A stretch of 64,000 bases of DNA, from assembly GCA_047602645.1 (NCBI GenBank), contig JASGGU010000002.1, positions 62,001 through 126,000 on the forward strand. The letters are read 5' to 3'. The translations under genes were made by a program, and so were the position numbers. The DNA comes from JAEYFP01 sp047602645 (GTDB lineage: Bacteria; Bacillota; Clostridia; Lachnospirales; Lachnospiraceae). Below, in pieces: positions 8,442 to 16,733 of the stretch; the stretch's first letter is position 1, and every line of letters starts with the position of its first letter. The notes under the pieces were generated by a model that saw nothing but the letters and a program-made list of their open reading frames with translations, was not told the DNA's origin and ran no database searches.

Positions 8442-9242
8442 ATGACGGTTATAGTAAATGCGGATGATTTCGGGAAAAGTAAATCGGTCAACCGTGCGAT
8501 CACGGAGTGCTTCGCAAAAGGCATGATCCAGCGGACGACAATTATGGTGAATATGCCGGCTGCCGATGAGGCGGCGGCAATTGCAAAGGAGCAGGGCTTT
8601 GCCGGTTACGTCGGTATTCATTTGAATTTGACGGAAGGACGGCCGCTGACCTTGGATATCCGCAGTAATCCGCTGCTTTGTGATGAGAAAGGAAATTTTC
8701 ACGCGGGTTTTCAACGGACGACAAAGTACCGTCTTTATATGGATGAACTGACGATCGGCCAGATACAGAAAGAACTGGATGCCCAGCTTGAAAAATACGG
8801 AGCTTATGGGTTCACGCTGTGGCATGTGGATTCCCATCATCATGTGCATACGAATTATCCGGTGCTGCGCGCTTTAAAGCCTCTCGCAAAAAAATACGGA
8901 TTTTCCTCTATCCGGCTCGGAAGAAATTTGTTTCGCGGCGGCAATCCTATGATGAAGCTATACAAAATCCTGTATAATCGTGCGCTTCGGAAGCTATGCC
9001 GTGAGACGACGGACTATTTTGGCTCTTATAAAGACTTTGCGGCATATTTTTCACTGGAACTGCCTTCGACAGAAGAAGAGCGGACAGCATCTGTGAAAAA
9101 TGGAGCGGGTCAAAATGCAGTAAAAAATTTTCTCTCTAAATATCGATTGGAGCTTATGGTGCACCCAATGTATGATGTACAAGGCGTGCTTGTGGACACC
9201 GATCTTCCGATGGAAATGGAACGGATGATGTTGAATGGATAG
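8442..9242 (+). CDS. YdjC/ChbG-family carbohydrate deacetylase
   Basis: A 266-residue protein starting IVNADDFG after the initiator, the metal-binding signature of the YdjC/ChbG/HpnK family. Other family marks are GIHLNLTEG near residue 68, HVDSHHHVH near residue 127 and MVHPMYD near the C-terminus. Known members remove an acetyl group from N-acetylated sugars or sugar lipids. ATG 8442 is chosen because GTGAGGACG lies just before it and the family begins here; an upstream TTG frame would reach into the previous gene. The start lies 32 nt after the dehydrogenase stop, and the end overlaps the next gene by 8 nt. The context suggests that an HexNAc-derived sugar or lipid-linked sugar is the substrate. 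Confidence 0.88.
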   Translation: MTVIVNADDFGKSKSVNRAITECFAKGMIQRTTIMVNMPAADEAAAIAKEQGFAGYVGIHLNLTEGRPLTLDIRSNPLLCDEKGNFHAGFQRTTKYRLYMDELTIGQIQKELDAQLEKYGAYGFTLWHVDSHHHVHTNYPVLRALKPLAKKYGFSSIRLGRNLFRGGNPMMKLYKILYNRALRKLCRETTDYFGSYKDFAAYFSLELPSTEEERTASVKNGAGQNAVKNFLSKYRLELMVHPMYDVQGVLVDTDLPMEMERMMLNG

Positions 9243-9600
9243 GCAGAAACTGAAAAAAGAGCGTCTAAAAGCGCTGCTTCTCTTACATGCAATCATGCTT
9301 CTGTATTCTGCAAGCGCGATTTTTTCAAAGCTTGCGGCGGGTGAGCGGTTTTTAAGCCTTTCTTTTTTCGTTTTATACGGGCTTGTGCTGCTGATTTTAT
9401 TTATATATGCTATTTTATGGCAGCAGGTATTAAAACAAATGCCGCTCACGACCGCCTATGCGAATAAGGCAGTTGTCATTATATGGGGTCTTATCTGGGG
9501 AAACCTGTTTTTCGGGGAGGCAGTCACCATAAAAAAACTGATCGCCTCGGTGATTGTGATCGTTGGCGTCGGATTGGTGGTGACAGATCAGAATGAGTAG
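9235..9600 (+). CDS. Small SMR/EamA-type membrane protein, first of a pair
   Basis: A 121-residue protein with four hydrophobic helices, the size and layout of EmrE-like small multidrug resistance proteins and of the ArnE/ArnF flippase subunits. The segment MPLTTAYANKAVVIIWGLIWG matches the family pattern in helix 3 (Pro, Ala-Tyr, Trp-Gly). It overlaps its partner gene at 9593 by 8 nt. Paired genes of this type usually make a heterodimer. Given the sugar-modifying genes on both sides, moving an undecaprenyl-phosphate sugar across the membrane is more likely than drug export, but this is inferred from context. Confidence 0.75.
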   Translation: MDRQKLKKERLKALLLLHAIMLLYSASAIFSKLAAGERFLSLSFFVLYGLVLLILFIYAILWQQVLKQMPLTTAYANKAVVIIWGLIWGNLFFGEAVTIKKLIASVIVIVGVGLVVTDQNE

Positions 9601-9937
9601 GGAACACTTATCTATTATTGTTTTTTTACTTTCCGTTTTGATATCCGCTGTTTCGCAGCTGTTGCTTAAGATGAGTGCGAACAGGAAGTACGAGACGCGT
9701 CTGGCGGAATATTTAAACCCGAAGGTCATCGCAGCCTACTTCCTTTTTTTCGGGGCTACTCTGATAACGGTGCTGGCCTATCAGTACGTGCCGCTGTCGC
9801 TCGGTCCGGTTCTGGAGTCAACCGGCTATATTTTTGTAACACTGCTCGGCTGTTTTATTTTAAAAGAAAAAATCGGGAAGCGAAAGCTTGCCGGCATGCT
9901 TGTAATTATTGCGGGAATTCTGCTTTTTAATTCCTGA
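9593..9937 (+). CDS. Small SMR/EamA-type membrane protein, second of a pair
   Basis: A 114-residue four-helix protein. It has SQLLLKMS in helix 1, LAYQYVPLSLGPVLESTGYIFV in helix 3 and an LKEKIGKRKLAGMLVI loop before helix 4, all typical of EamA/SMR proteins. It differs enough from its 121-residue neighbour to be a heterodimer partner rather than a recent duplicate. The start codon lies within the last codons of the previous gene, so the two are translationally coupled. The pair mirrors ArnE/ArnF, which flip undecaprenyl-phosphate aminoarabinose in enterobacteria; that comparison is an analogy only. Confidence 0.75.
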   Translation: MSREHLSIIVFLLSVLISAVSQLLLKMSANRKYETRLAEYLNPKVIAAYFLFFGATLITVLAYQYVPLSLGPVLESTGYIFVTLLGCFILKEKIGKRKLAGMLVIIAGILLFNS

Positions 9938-9979
9938 AGGCAATAGCAATCAATTGTTTATTTAATGGAGTAGAATCAG

Positions 9980-12757
9980 ATGTCAGCTAGCCTGAAAGAA
10001 AAGATAAAATATGGACTGCCGGTTCTTCTCACACTGCTGCTTGGCAGTGTAAATCTGGCAATGAAGCAGATATTTCCCTTTGGAGAACATACCATCGACT
10101 ATTATGATATGGCACAGCAAATTGCTGCTTTTTATTACCATGTTTATGATATGCTGCACGGAGAAAAGGCCTTTTTCTTTGACTGGTATACGGCTCTTGG
10201 CGTCAATATGGCGATGAGCACATCCGGCTGCAGTAATTTAAGCCTGTTTAATTTATTTTTTTTGTTTGTTCCGAGAGACTTACTGTTAGAAAGCCTTTCG
10301 ATTTTTAATCTGTTAAAAATGATGTGTATGACATTCACGATGTATTGGTATCTGCATAAAAGTTACCGGGCACCCTATTTTTTTGAAGCGGTACTCAGTG
10401 TCGGCTATGGATTCTGCGGCTTTGTTCTCGTTTTGTATATTACAAACCAGTGGCTTGATATCGCGGTTCTTTTCCCGCTGATCATGCTTTCGCTGCAGAA
10501 GCTGTTTCGGGATGGGACGATGCGCTGGTATATTCTCACGCTTTCTCTGGCGCTGATAAGCAGCTACTACCTTTCCTTTATGATTTTGATCTTTGTGTTT
10601 TTGATGACGGGACTTTGGATTCTTGCGGAGCGTCTTTTCGAAAAAAAGGAGAACCGGATACAGTATTCGATTGTCAGACTGGGACTTGGAACGCTGGCTG
10701 CGGTTCTTGTGTCCTCTTTTATTCTTGTGCCGCAGCTTATGCAGACCCTTGTTTCGGCGAGGTTTGAAAATGAAAACGGGGGCGGCTTGCCAGGACAGTA
10801 TTTGTCCATCTTAAAGCAGGTGAACGGCGCTTATACGACACGGTGGTGGACTCTGCTGGGGCTGTCCTTTGCGGCGGCACTGGTATTTTACGGGCTGCTT
10901 CGGTTTCGCAAAGAGAAAAAGAGTGTGTTTCTCGTCGTCGGTTCAATTCTGCTCATCGTTCTTGAATTGTTTTTTGAAAGCATCAATTTGATCTGGCATT
11001 TCGGATCTTATATCCAGTATCCGATCCGAAACGGCTTCATGATTTATTTTGTTTTTGCGGCATGTGCCTGTTATTATGCGCAGAAGCTGTTCGCGGCAGG
11101 ATCGTTCGAAGGGCGACCTGTTTCCCGCAGAACAGGATTGCTGTTGGCGGCGGGCTTTGCCGTCACGGTGCTTTTGATTTATGCCGGAACCGCTTGGTAT
11201 GCAAGCCATCAGGGACTGGCCCTGCGTACGGTTTTTCATATTACCGCAGCCGTGATGGGCGTATCATTTCTTGGATATGTATTCCTGTTATGGATGAAGG
11301 ACGGGCGATACCGTTATGGAAGTGCCTGCCTGCTTGTATTTGAACTGCTGTTTTATACGTTTCTCATGATCGGGAAGCCGACATTTGTGACGGGTTATTC
11401 TGAGGAGCCCGAGCAGGAGGGTGAGTATATCCGCATTTGCAATCAGCTTGCCGAACAGTTTTCGTTAGAGCCGGATGTGCTTGCAAGGGTGAAGAATCCC
11501 GATGAAAGTCTGAATTCCAATTACGGTCTTGTGCTGCGCAGACCGGCGCTGTCTAACTGGACGCATTTGATTTCTCCGCAGCTTCAGCAGGGAGCGGGAG
11601 CTTGGGGCTACAGCTTTCAGTTTACCCGTCTTCTGGATGCGGGCGGGACGGTTTTTTCGGATGCGCTGCTCGGCGTTACGGAGACGATCAGTCTTGCGGA
11701 GCAGCCTCCCGCACTTTATGAACAAACTGACAGCGCGGCTGTTACGGTGGATCATTTAACAGGGGAAGAAGCTGTTTATGGATTATATAGAAACCGCTAT
11801 ACGCTGCCTTGGGGGATGACGATACCGGAAGCGTTCGCCGCGGATATGGAGACGGCCGATCTTGTATCTCTTCAAAATACGTTCTATCAGGCACTTGCCG
11901 GTACTTCCGGAGTAGGAGAGATCGCTTCTTTTATAAAAAACGGAAGTGTGATCAAAAAAACGATTGTGAGCTCCTTTCAAACAGATCAGACGAACCGGGT
12001 GCGCACCGAGATACTGCGTATCAAAGTGAAAGGCGAGACCGCGCTTTATTTTTCCGGTTGCGGCGGAGATCGGGAGGATCGGAACACGCAAATTTTTGTA
12101 AATGGAAAAGCCATCCCGGTTCCCAGCATCAAGGAAACCGACAACACGCTGTACCCGGCTCATTTTAACAATAATGCAGTCTGTCTTGGTGTGTTTAAAG
12201 ACGAGGAGCTGTCTGTTGAAATCCGTATGGATCTGACGGAGGGTGAGCTGTTTGATACGCAGATCAGTACCCTTGATTTAGAGAAACTGTCAGGGCTATG
12301 TGCCGCCTATGCGGACGAAGACACGAAGGTCACGGCAGGCAAACGGACGCTTGAGGTGAACGTGTCGGCAGAGGAAGACGGAGAGCGGCTTCTGCTGCCG
12401 CTGGCCTTTGACGAGGGCTTTCATGTATCGGTGAACGGAAAACGTGTACAGGCTGAGTCCTTCGCCGGATTGTTTACCGTGATCCCGCTTACGAAAGGCG
12501 GCAATGAAGTTCGTATGAGCTATTTGCCTGCCGGTATGCTGCGGGGCGGTATCGTGACGGCCTGCATACTGCTGTTCCTCTTGGCGGCGGGACTCTTTCA
12601 TCGATTCGGAACAAAAAGGCAGAAGCAAGTTATGCTGTCGGCCGAGAAAACGGCAGAGGCCTGTCTGAAACCGCTTTATATGGCAGGCTGGGCGGTGGTA
12701 ATGCTTGCGATGTATCTGATTCCGGTTGCAGCCGGTGTGGTTTTCATTTTATTATAA
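9980..12757 (+). CDS. YfhO-family membrane glycosyltransferase
   Basis: A 925-residue protein. About 13 transmembrane helices fill residues 1-465, a large extracytoplasmic domain follows (about 465-855), and two helices close the protein (about 857-877 and 895-920). The N-terminal part has the YfhO pattern: an acidic loop with DYYDMAQQ, then FFFDWYTALGVNM and STSGCSNLSLFNLFFLF. In Bacillus, YfhO adds a sugar from undecaprenyl phosphate to lipoteichoic acid outside the cell, working with a GT2 synthase and the GtcA flippase. Here the SMR-type pair just upstream could play the flippase part. GGAGTAGAATCAG precedes the ATG. The acceptor is not known. Confidence 0.85.
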   Translation: MSASLKEKIKYGLPVLLTLLLGSVNLAMKQIFPFGEHTIDYYDMAQQIAAFYYHVYDMLHGEKAFFFDWYTALGVNMAMSTSGCSNLSLFNLFFLFVPRDLLLESLSIFNLLKMMCMTFTMYWYLHKSYRAPYFFEAVLSVGYGFCGFVLVLYITNQWLDIAVLFPLIMLSLQKLFRDGTMRWYILTLSLALISSYYLSFMILIFVFLMTGLWILAERLFEKKENRIQYSIVRLGLGTLAAVLVSSFILVPQLMQTLVSARFENENGGGLPGQYLSILKQVNGAYTTRWWTLLGLSFAAALVFYGLLRFRKEKKSVFLVVGSILLIVLELFFESINLIWHFGSYIQYPIRNGFMIYFVFAACACYYAQKLFAAGSFEGRPVSRRTGLLLAAGFAVTVLLIYAGTAWYASHQGLALRTVFHITAAVMGVSFLGYVFLLWMKDGRYRYGSACLLVFELLFYTFLMIGKPTFVTGYSEEPEQEGEYIRICNQLAEQFSLEPDVLARVKNPDESLNSNYGLVLRRPALSNWTHLISPQLQQGAGAWGYSFQFTRLLDAGGTVFSDALLGVTETISLAEQPPALYEQTDSAAVTVDHLTGEEAVYGLYRNRYTLPWGMTIPEAFAADMETADLVSLQNTFYQALAGTSGVGEIASFIKNGSVIKKTIVSSFQTDQTNRVRTEILRIKVKGETALYFSGCGGDREDRNTQIFVNGKAIPVPSIKETDNTLYPAHFNNNAVCLGVFKDEELSVEIRMDLTEGELFDTQISTLDLEKLSGLCAAYADEDTKVTAGKRTLEVNVSAEEDGERLLLPLAFDEGFHVSVNGKRVQAESFAGLFTVIPLTKGGNEVRMSYLPAGMLRGGIVTACILLFLLAAGLFHRFGTKRQKQVMLSAEKTAEACLKPLYMAGWAVVMLAMYLIPVAAGVVFILL

Positions 12758-12770
12758 ATGGAGAAATAGG

Positions 12771-14507
12771 ATGATAAAACTGAGGCAGAAATTTTCAAAT
12801 CCCATAGTCTTTTCTCTGACGGTCAATACACTCCTGTTGTTGATTTCTATTTTTTTGTTTCATCCATTTTTTGAAGAAAATGATGATGCATTTTTGGCAA
12901 TGATTGCAGAAGGAGCCTACGGGGCGAGAGAAAGCCGCCTGATCTATGTGAGCAGCTTGCTTGGAAGGCTTATGACATTGTTGTATTCTGTGCTGCCGGT
13001 TGTCCGGTGGCACTGCGTGCTGCAGTATGCATTTCTGTTTCTGGCTTATAGCGCAGTCACTGCCGTTTTGTGCCGTCGCCGGCATGGAAAGCTGCTTTCC
13101 ATACTATTGCTGCTTTGCACTTTTTATGAATCCTATGTATCCCTGCAATATACGAAAACCGCGGCGATCGTGACAGCCGCCGGCTTTGTGCTGCTGTTTG
13201 AGTCGCTGCGCAGGAAAAGAAAGGAAGGAAGAATTCCGGTAGCACCTATTGTGACCGGAGATTTTTTGCTTATATATGGAGCTCTTTTGCGCAGCAGTGC
13301 TTTTCTGCTCGCGAGCGTATTGCTGCTTTGCGCAGGTCTTTATGAGTTATATGGCTGCTATAAAGAATCGGGTAAAAATGAGTTTCCTAAAAAGCTTTTG
13401 AATTATGCGGCAGTTTTTGTACCGATTTTGTGTCTTATCTTTTTGCTGTTTGCCTTTGACAGGCAGGGATATAAAACAGACGGAAACTGGAACACTTTTA
13501 TGGAATATAACGATACGCGCACGGCATTGCTTGATTACCGCTACGATCTGTTGGATTATTCTTTCAACTCGGAATATTTAAAATCGTTTGGCATTTCGGA
13601 AAATGACACGATGCTCTACCTGACCTGGCAATTTGGTGACGACAGGGTCTTAAGCACAGAATTGATGAAAGATGTGCTGACAGGAGCGCAGCCGCGCGCC
13701 GTGGATGGGGTGTTGTTTAAGGCATTTGCATCAAATCTGTTTGAGGAGCTGTATTCCTTAAGTGCGCTTGTGCCGGGGCTCTTCTGTGTGCTTGTATTGC
13801 TTGCGCTGTCTGCTTTTGCCGGAGATAAGAGGGAAAAAACGCCCTTTTTCCTATATTTGCTTTTGTGTGCCTGCCTGCTGTCTGTTATTTTGTTCTATTA
13901 TCAATACAGCGGCAGATGGAACCACCGGGTCGTCTCCGCGCTGTTTTTGGTGTTGCTGCCCGTCTTTTTCTTTGAATGTCCTGAGCATAAGCGCGAGGAT
14001 ACGGGAACCGAGAAGGAAAAACAGGGGATTTTGCCGGCAGGGCTGCTTGCGGTCATGCTTGTTATATTTTTTAATATCGGGCTGCTTCTGGAAAATCAGT
14101 TCGCATACCGTGCCTATCAGCGGGAGGAGCCGGACTATGCGGCACAGCTTGCCGCGATAAACGAAGAGAAGGAGACGCTGTTTGTATTGGACATGTTTAC
14201 CTTCCAGCGGGCTTATCAATACGAGGTTTTCACTGCTTATCCGGTCGGATTGCTGGATAATGCGGTTCTGGCGGGAAGCTGGTATGTCAACTCCCCGATT
14301 ACAAGAGCCGTTACTCAAAGATACGGTTATTCCAATCCATTTGAAGCGTTGGAGAAGGGAGACGGCGATGTGATCCTGCTTGATAACTGTTATCCGAAGG
14401 AGAAGGCGCAGTATTTGAGTGAGCATACGGGAGAGACATTTCAGGCAGTCTATGAGAAAACGGAAAACGGCTTTGACCGGTATCGAATAAAGGAGACGGG
14501 AAAATGA
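12771..14507 (+). CDS. GT-C-like polytopic membrane protein
   Basis: A 578-residue protein with about 11 hydrophobic segments up to residue 445 and a soluble C-terminal part of about 130 residues. After the first helix comes FFEENDDAFLAMIAEGAYG, an acidic pair where GT-C glycosyltransferases keep their catalytic residue. I do not recognise a named family. ATG 12771 is preferred because GGAG lies 8 nt before it; the frame is open 15 codons further upstream but would overlap the YfhO gene. Its stop overlaps the next start (ATGA). It is probably another lipid-sugar-dependent glycosyltransferase of the same operon. Confidence 0.65.
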   Translation: MIKLRQKFSNPIVFSLTVNTLLLLISIFLFHPFFEENDDAFLAMIAEGAYGARESRLIYVSSLLGRLMTLLYSVLPVVRWHCVLQYAFLFLAYSAVTAVLCRRRHGKLLSILLLLCTFYESYVSLQYTKTAAIVTAAGFVLLFESLRRKRKEGRIPVAPIVTGDFLLIYGALLRSSAFLLASVLLLCAGLYELYGCYKESGKNEFPKKLLNYAAVFVPILCLIFLLFAFDRQGYKTDGNWNTFMEYNDTRTALLDYRYDLLDYSFNSEYLKSFGISENDTMLYLTWQFGDDRVLSTELMKDVLTGAQPRAVDGVLFKAFASNLFEELYSLSALVPGLFCVLVLLALSAFAGDKREKTPFFLYLLLCACLLSVILFYYQYSGRWNHRVVSALFLVLLPVFFFECPEHKREDTGTEKEKQGILPAGLLAVMLVIFFNIGLLLENQFAYRAYQREEPDYAAQLAAINEEKETLFVLDMFTFQRAYQYEVFTAYPVGLLDNAVLAGSWYVNSPITRAVTQRYGYSNPFEALEKGDGDVILLDNCYPKEKAQYLSEHTGETFQAVYEKTENGFDRYRIKETGK

Positions 14508-15565
14508 TAGGAGTATCCAATATTTTACTCATATTTATTTGGGGAATCTCAGTGCCGTTTGTACTCGGAATGTTATGGGAAAAGCTGCTTGCCGATTCGG
14601 ATCATAGTTGCTGTGCCAGAAATTTTGCGCTTGGCTTTATGACGATGGCGGCGGTATTTCAGGTGCTTGCCGTGCCTGCGATCTTTCTGCGCGCACCGTT
14701 TCACGTACTGAAAGATGTGTGGATTACAATTATTGTCTGCTTACTTGTTGTCTCTGCCGTTATAAATTTTAAGAATTTAAAAGAACGGCTGAAAAATACC
14801 ATTGTCAAAAAACCTGAACGGACTGAGCTGCTGATCTGGCTGGCAGTGATTGCAATCGTAGCATTCCAGACCTGTCTGCTTGCAGGACAGATGCATGTGG
14901 ATACGGATGATGCACGCTTTGTCGCAGAGGCGATGGAGGCGGTGGAAAAGGATACGATGCTGCAATACCATCCGCTCACAGGAGAATTCCTCGGCAGTCC
15001 GCTCGGGGAGATGAACAAGGACGTCACCTCTCCTTACCCCATTTTTTTGGGCTTGGCCGGAGAACTGTTTGGCCTGCCGCCTGCGGTGGCCGCGCATGTG
15101 ATTCTGCCGGTTTTATTGATTCCACTCTGTTATGCCGTGTATTTTATTATCGGAAGTTGGTTTTTTGATGGTGACAGCAGGCATACCGGACTGTTTTTAC
15201 TGTTCTTGGGACTCATTCATACGTTTTCATTTGAATCGATTTATGCTTCCGGATATACGCTGTTGACGATCATCTGGCAGGGGCGGTCGGTGGCGGCAAT
15301 GATTTTGCTGCCGCTGCTTTGGTATGTGCTGCTTCGGATGACGGGACAGGCTGCTGTGCCGGCCAAGGACTATGTGCTGCTTACTGCGGTATTAATTGCC
15401 TGCGCGATGCTCAGCGGAATGGGCTTGCTGCTTTCCCTGCTGCTGGCGCTGGCCTATACCTGTGTGTGCGCCTGGCAGAAAAGATCGCTGCGCACGGCAC
15501 TTTTTATGCTGCTTTGCATGGGTCCTAATATCGTCAATCTGATCATATCGAGGTACCTGCTATGA
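14504..15565 (+). CDS. GT-C-like membrane protein, possible N-terminal half of a split enzyme
   Basis: A 353-residue protein with nine or ten hydrophobic helices. After about residue 125 an outside loop has MHVDTDDARFVAEAMEAV, again an acidic cluster in GT-C position. It resembles what I remember of the DUF6077 membrane family, but I hold that weakly. It ends in the membrane (GPNIVNLIISRYLL), and the next gene, overlapping by 4 nt, begins with further helices followed by a soluble domain. Together the two have the usual size (about 650 residues) and order of one GT-C enzyme, so they may be two subunits or a split gene. Confidence 0.6.
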   Translation: MIGVSNILLIFIWGISVPFVLGMLWEKLLADSDHSCCARNFALGFMTMAAVFQVLAVPAIFLRAPFHVLKDVWITIIVCLLVVSAVINFKNLKERLKNTIVKKPERTELLIWLAVIAIVAFQTCLLAGQMHVDTDDARFVAEAMEAVEKDTMLQYHPLTGEFLGSPLGEMNKDVTSPYPIFLGLAGELFGLPPAVAAHVILPVLLIPLCYAVYFIIGSWFFDGDSRHTGLFLLFLGLIHTFSFESIYASGYTLLTIIWQGRSVAAMILLPLLWYVLLRMTGQAAVPAKDYVLLTAVLIACAMLSGMGLLLSLLLALAYTCVCAWQKRSLRTALFMLLCMGPNIVNLIISRYLL

Positions 15566-16464
15566 AGGCTTATATTTTAGATATCATTCATATGAATAAC
15601 GACTATACGGGAAATGGCATGTATATGGCGCTGTATTTTATTACACTTTTGTTTGTCGGCTTCTATATCAGGGAGAAAAAAATAAAGGATGCCGTTCTTT
15701 TGCCGTCTCTGCTGATGCTGCTCGGTGTTTATGTGGGGATTCCCTTCGTGCATCACTTTATTTTTTCCGTGTACGATGATGAAATCAGGGCCCGTTTCTT
15801 TTGGATTTTGATGGCACCCGCTGTTGCGGCACTTGGTTTCACATTGTTCGTCAAGCATCTGGACACACAGACGAAGCGAGTATTCGCTGTGCTTGCCGTG
15901 TTGCCGGTCATCTTTTTTTCGGGCATTTTTAAGCTATCCGATTCCATGTATCAGACGGCAGAAAATCTTTACCGGCTGCCGCAGGCAATTCTGGATTTAA
16001 GCGATGCGGTGCTTGCAGAAAATGAAGAGCCCAAGCTGATCGTGCCATATGAAATTGCTCACGGCTTCCGGCAGTATTCGACGCGTATCCGGCTTTTATA
16101 CGGCGAGGATGCGACTTACGGACGTATCAGTCCGGCTCCGGCGGAAATCACTGAGGTCTGCGACCAGATGGCTACGGCCACGCCTGATTTGAACTATATC
16201 AGAGAAATTGCGGTGCAAAATGATGCAGACTATCTTGTGTTTGATTCTGTCTATCATGTATTCGGAGAAGGCCTGAGTTTGAACGTCGGCGGCTATACGG
16301 AGGACGTCAACTTTGTCGGCGACCGTACCCCGACCGTCAGCCAGAACAACCTGCTTCGAATCAAAGTCATTCAGCAGGCGGAGAATCCTTACTGGGACCT
16401 TTCCGAATTCGGCCTGGAGTATGTCGGGACCTACGGCCAATATTTGCTGTACCGGTTTCAGTGA
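15562..16464 (+). CDS. Membrane protein with C-terminal extracytoplasmic domain, partner of the preceding gene
   Basis: A 300-residue protein with about four hydrophobic helices in the first 130 residues, then a 170-residue soluble domain that should lie outside. It has no recognised motif. The 4-nt overlap with the previous gene and the matching architecture (helices then soluble tail, like the 578- and 651-residue GT-C proteins nearby) suggest it completes that protein's function. It is the last gene of the operon that starts at 7090; a new regulatory region begins right after its stop. Confidence 0.55.
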   Translation: MKAYILDIIHMNNDYTGNGMYMALYFITLLFVGFYIREKKIKDAVLLPSLLMLLGVYVGIPFVHHFIFSVYDDEIRARFFWILMAPAVAALGFTLFVKHLDTQTKRVFAVLAVLPVIFFSGIFKLSDSMYQTAENLYRLPQAILDLSDAVLAENEEPKLIVPYEIAHGFRQYSTRIRLLYGEDATYGRISPAPAEITEVCDQMATATPDLNYIREIAVQNDADYLVFDSVYHVFGEGLSLNVGGYTEDVNFVGDRTPTVSQNNLLRIKVIQQAENPYWDLSEFGLEYVGTYGQYLLYRFQ

Positions 16465-16524
16465 AAAATGTTACATGCTGATTTTTTTGAAAAAGTATCC
16501 AGTAAAATAATTGAAAAACATGCC

Positions 16525-16555
16525 AGTTGTTACATTTATTGTGCAAATTGTTACA
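16525..16555 (+). promoter_or_regulatory. Direct repeats spaced 21 bp, candidate LytTR binding site
   Basis: AGTTGTTACA (16525-16534) and AATTGTTACA (16546-16555) match at 9 of 10 positions and start 21 bp apart, two helical turns, just upstream of a promoter -35 box. LytTR-domain regulators such as AgrA bind paired direct repeats with this kind of spacing, and a LytTR gene follows at 16734. A third AAATGTTACA lies at 16466-16475. Confidence 0.5.
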
Positions 16556-16561
16556 ACGTGG

Positions 16562-16591
16562 TTGTAATAAGCGGAGAAGGTATGGTATAAA
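16562..16591 (+). promoter_or_regulatory. Promoter for the AgrA/AgrC-like genes
   Basis: TTGTAA, an 18-bp spacer, then TATAAA. The start would be near 16598. A GGAGAAGG inside the spacer could instead be the ribosome site of a 26-codon frame at 16592, in which case the true promoter would lie further upstream. Confidence 0.45.
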
Positions 16592-16672
16592 ATGGTTAGA
16601 GATATTAAATCTCAACAACCTGTGTTTATTTCTTTGAACAACCCGTGGTCTATCCGCCACGGGCTGTTTTAG
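16592..16672 (+). CDS. Possible 26-residue peptide or leader frame upstream of the two-component system
   Basis: ATG 16592 opens a 26-codon frame ending at TAG 16670-16672. GGAGAAGG lies 11 nt before the start. The peptide has no Cys, so it is not an AgrD-type cyclic lactone, and no signal peptide is visible. Its last codons coincide with the hairpin of a terminator-like structure. It could be a leader peptide, a linear signal peptide or chance; a frame of this length is not significant by itself. Confidence 0.2.
   Translation: MVRDIKSQQPVFISLNNPWSIRHGLF
16637..16670 (+). terminator. Terminator-like hairpin in the leader of the two-component genes
   Basis: CCCGTGG (16642-16648) pairs with CCACGGG (16657-16663). 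AACA/TGTT extends the stem past one mismatch and TTTT follows. It lies downstream of the predicted promoter and upstream of the response regulator, so it could be an attenuator, the end of a short RNA, or the terminator of the upstream operon. Confidence 0.55.
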
Positions 16673-16733
16673 GTTTGCCCGGTAAAAGTACTTGCCAAGA
16701 TATGGCAGTCTATGAGAGAATGGATTGGGGGTG

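Noticed and set aside
9235..9937. Drug efflux by the SMR-type pair
   Set aside because: The family includes drug pumps, but the position between a deacetylase and a YfhO glycosyltransferase makes lipid-sugar flipping more likely. Not excluded by sequence alone.
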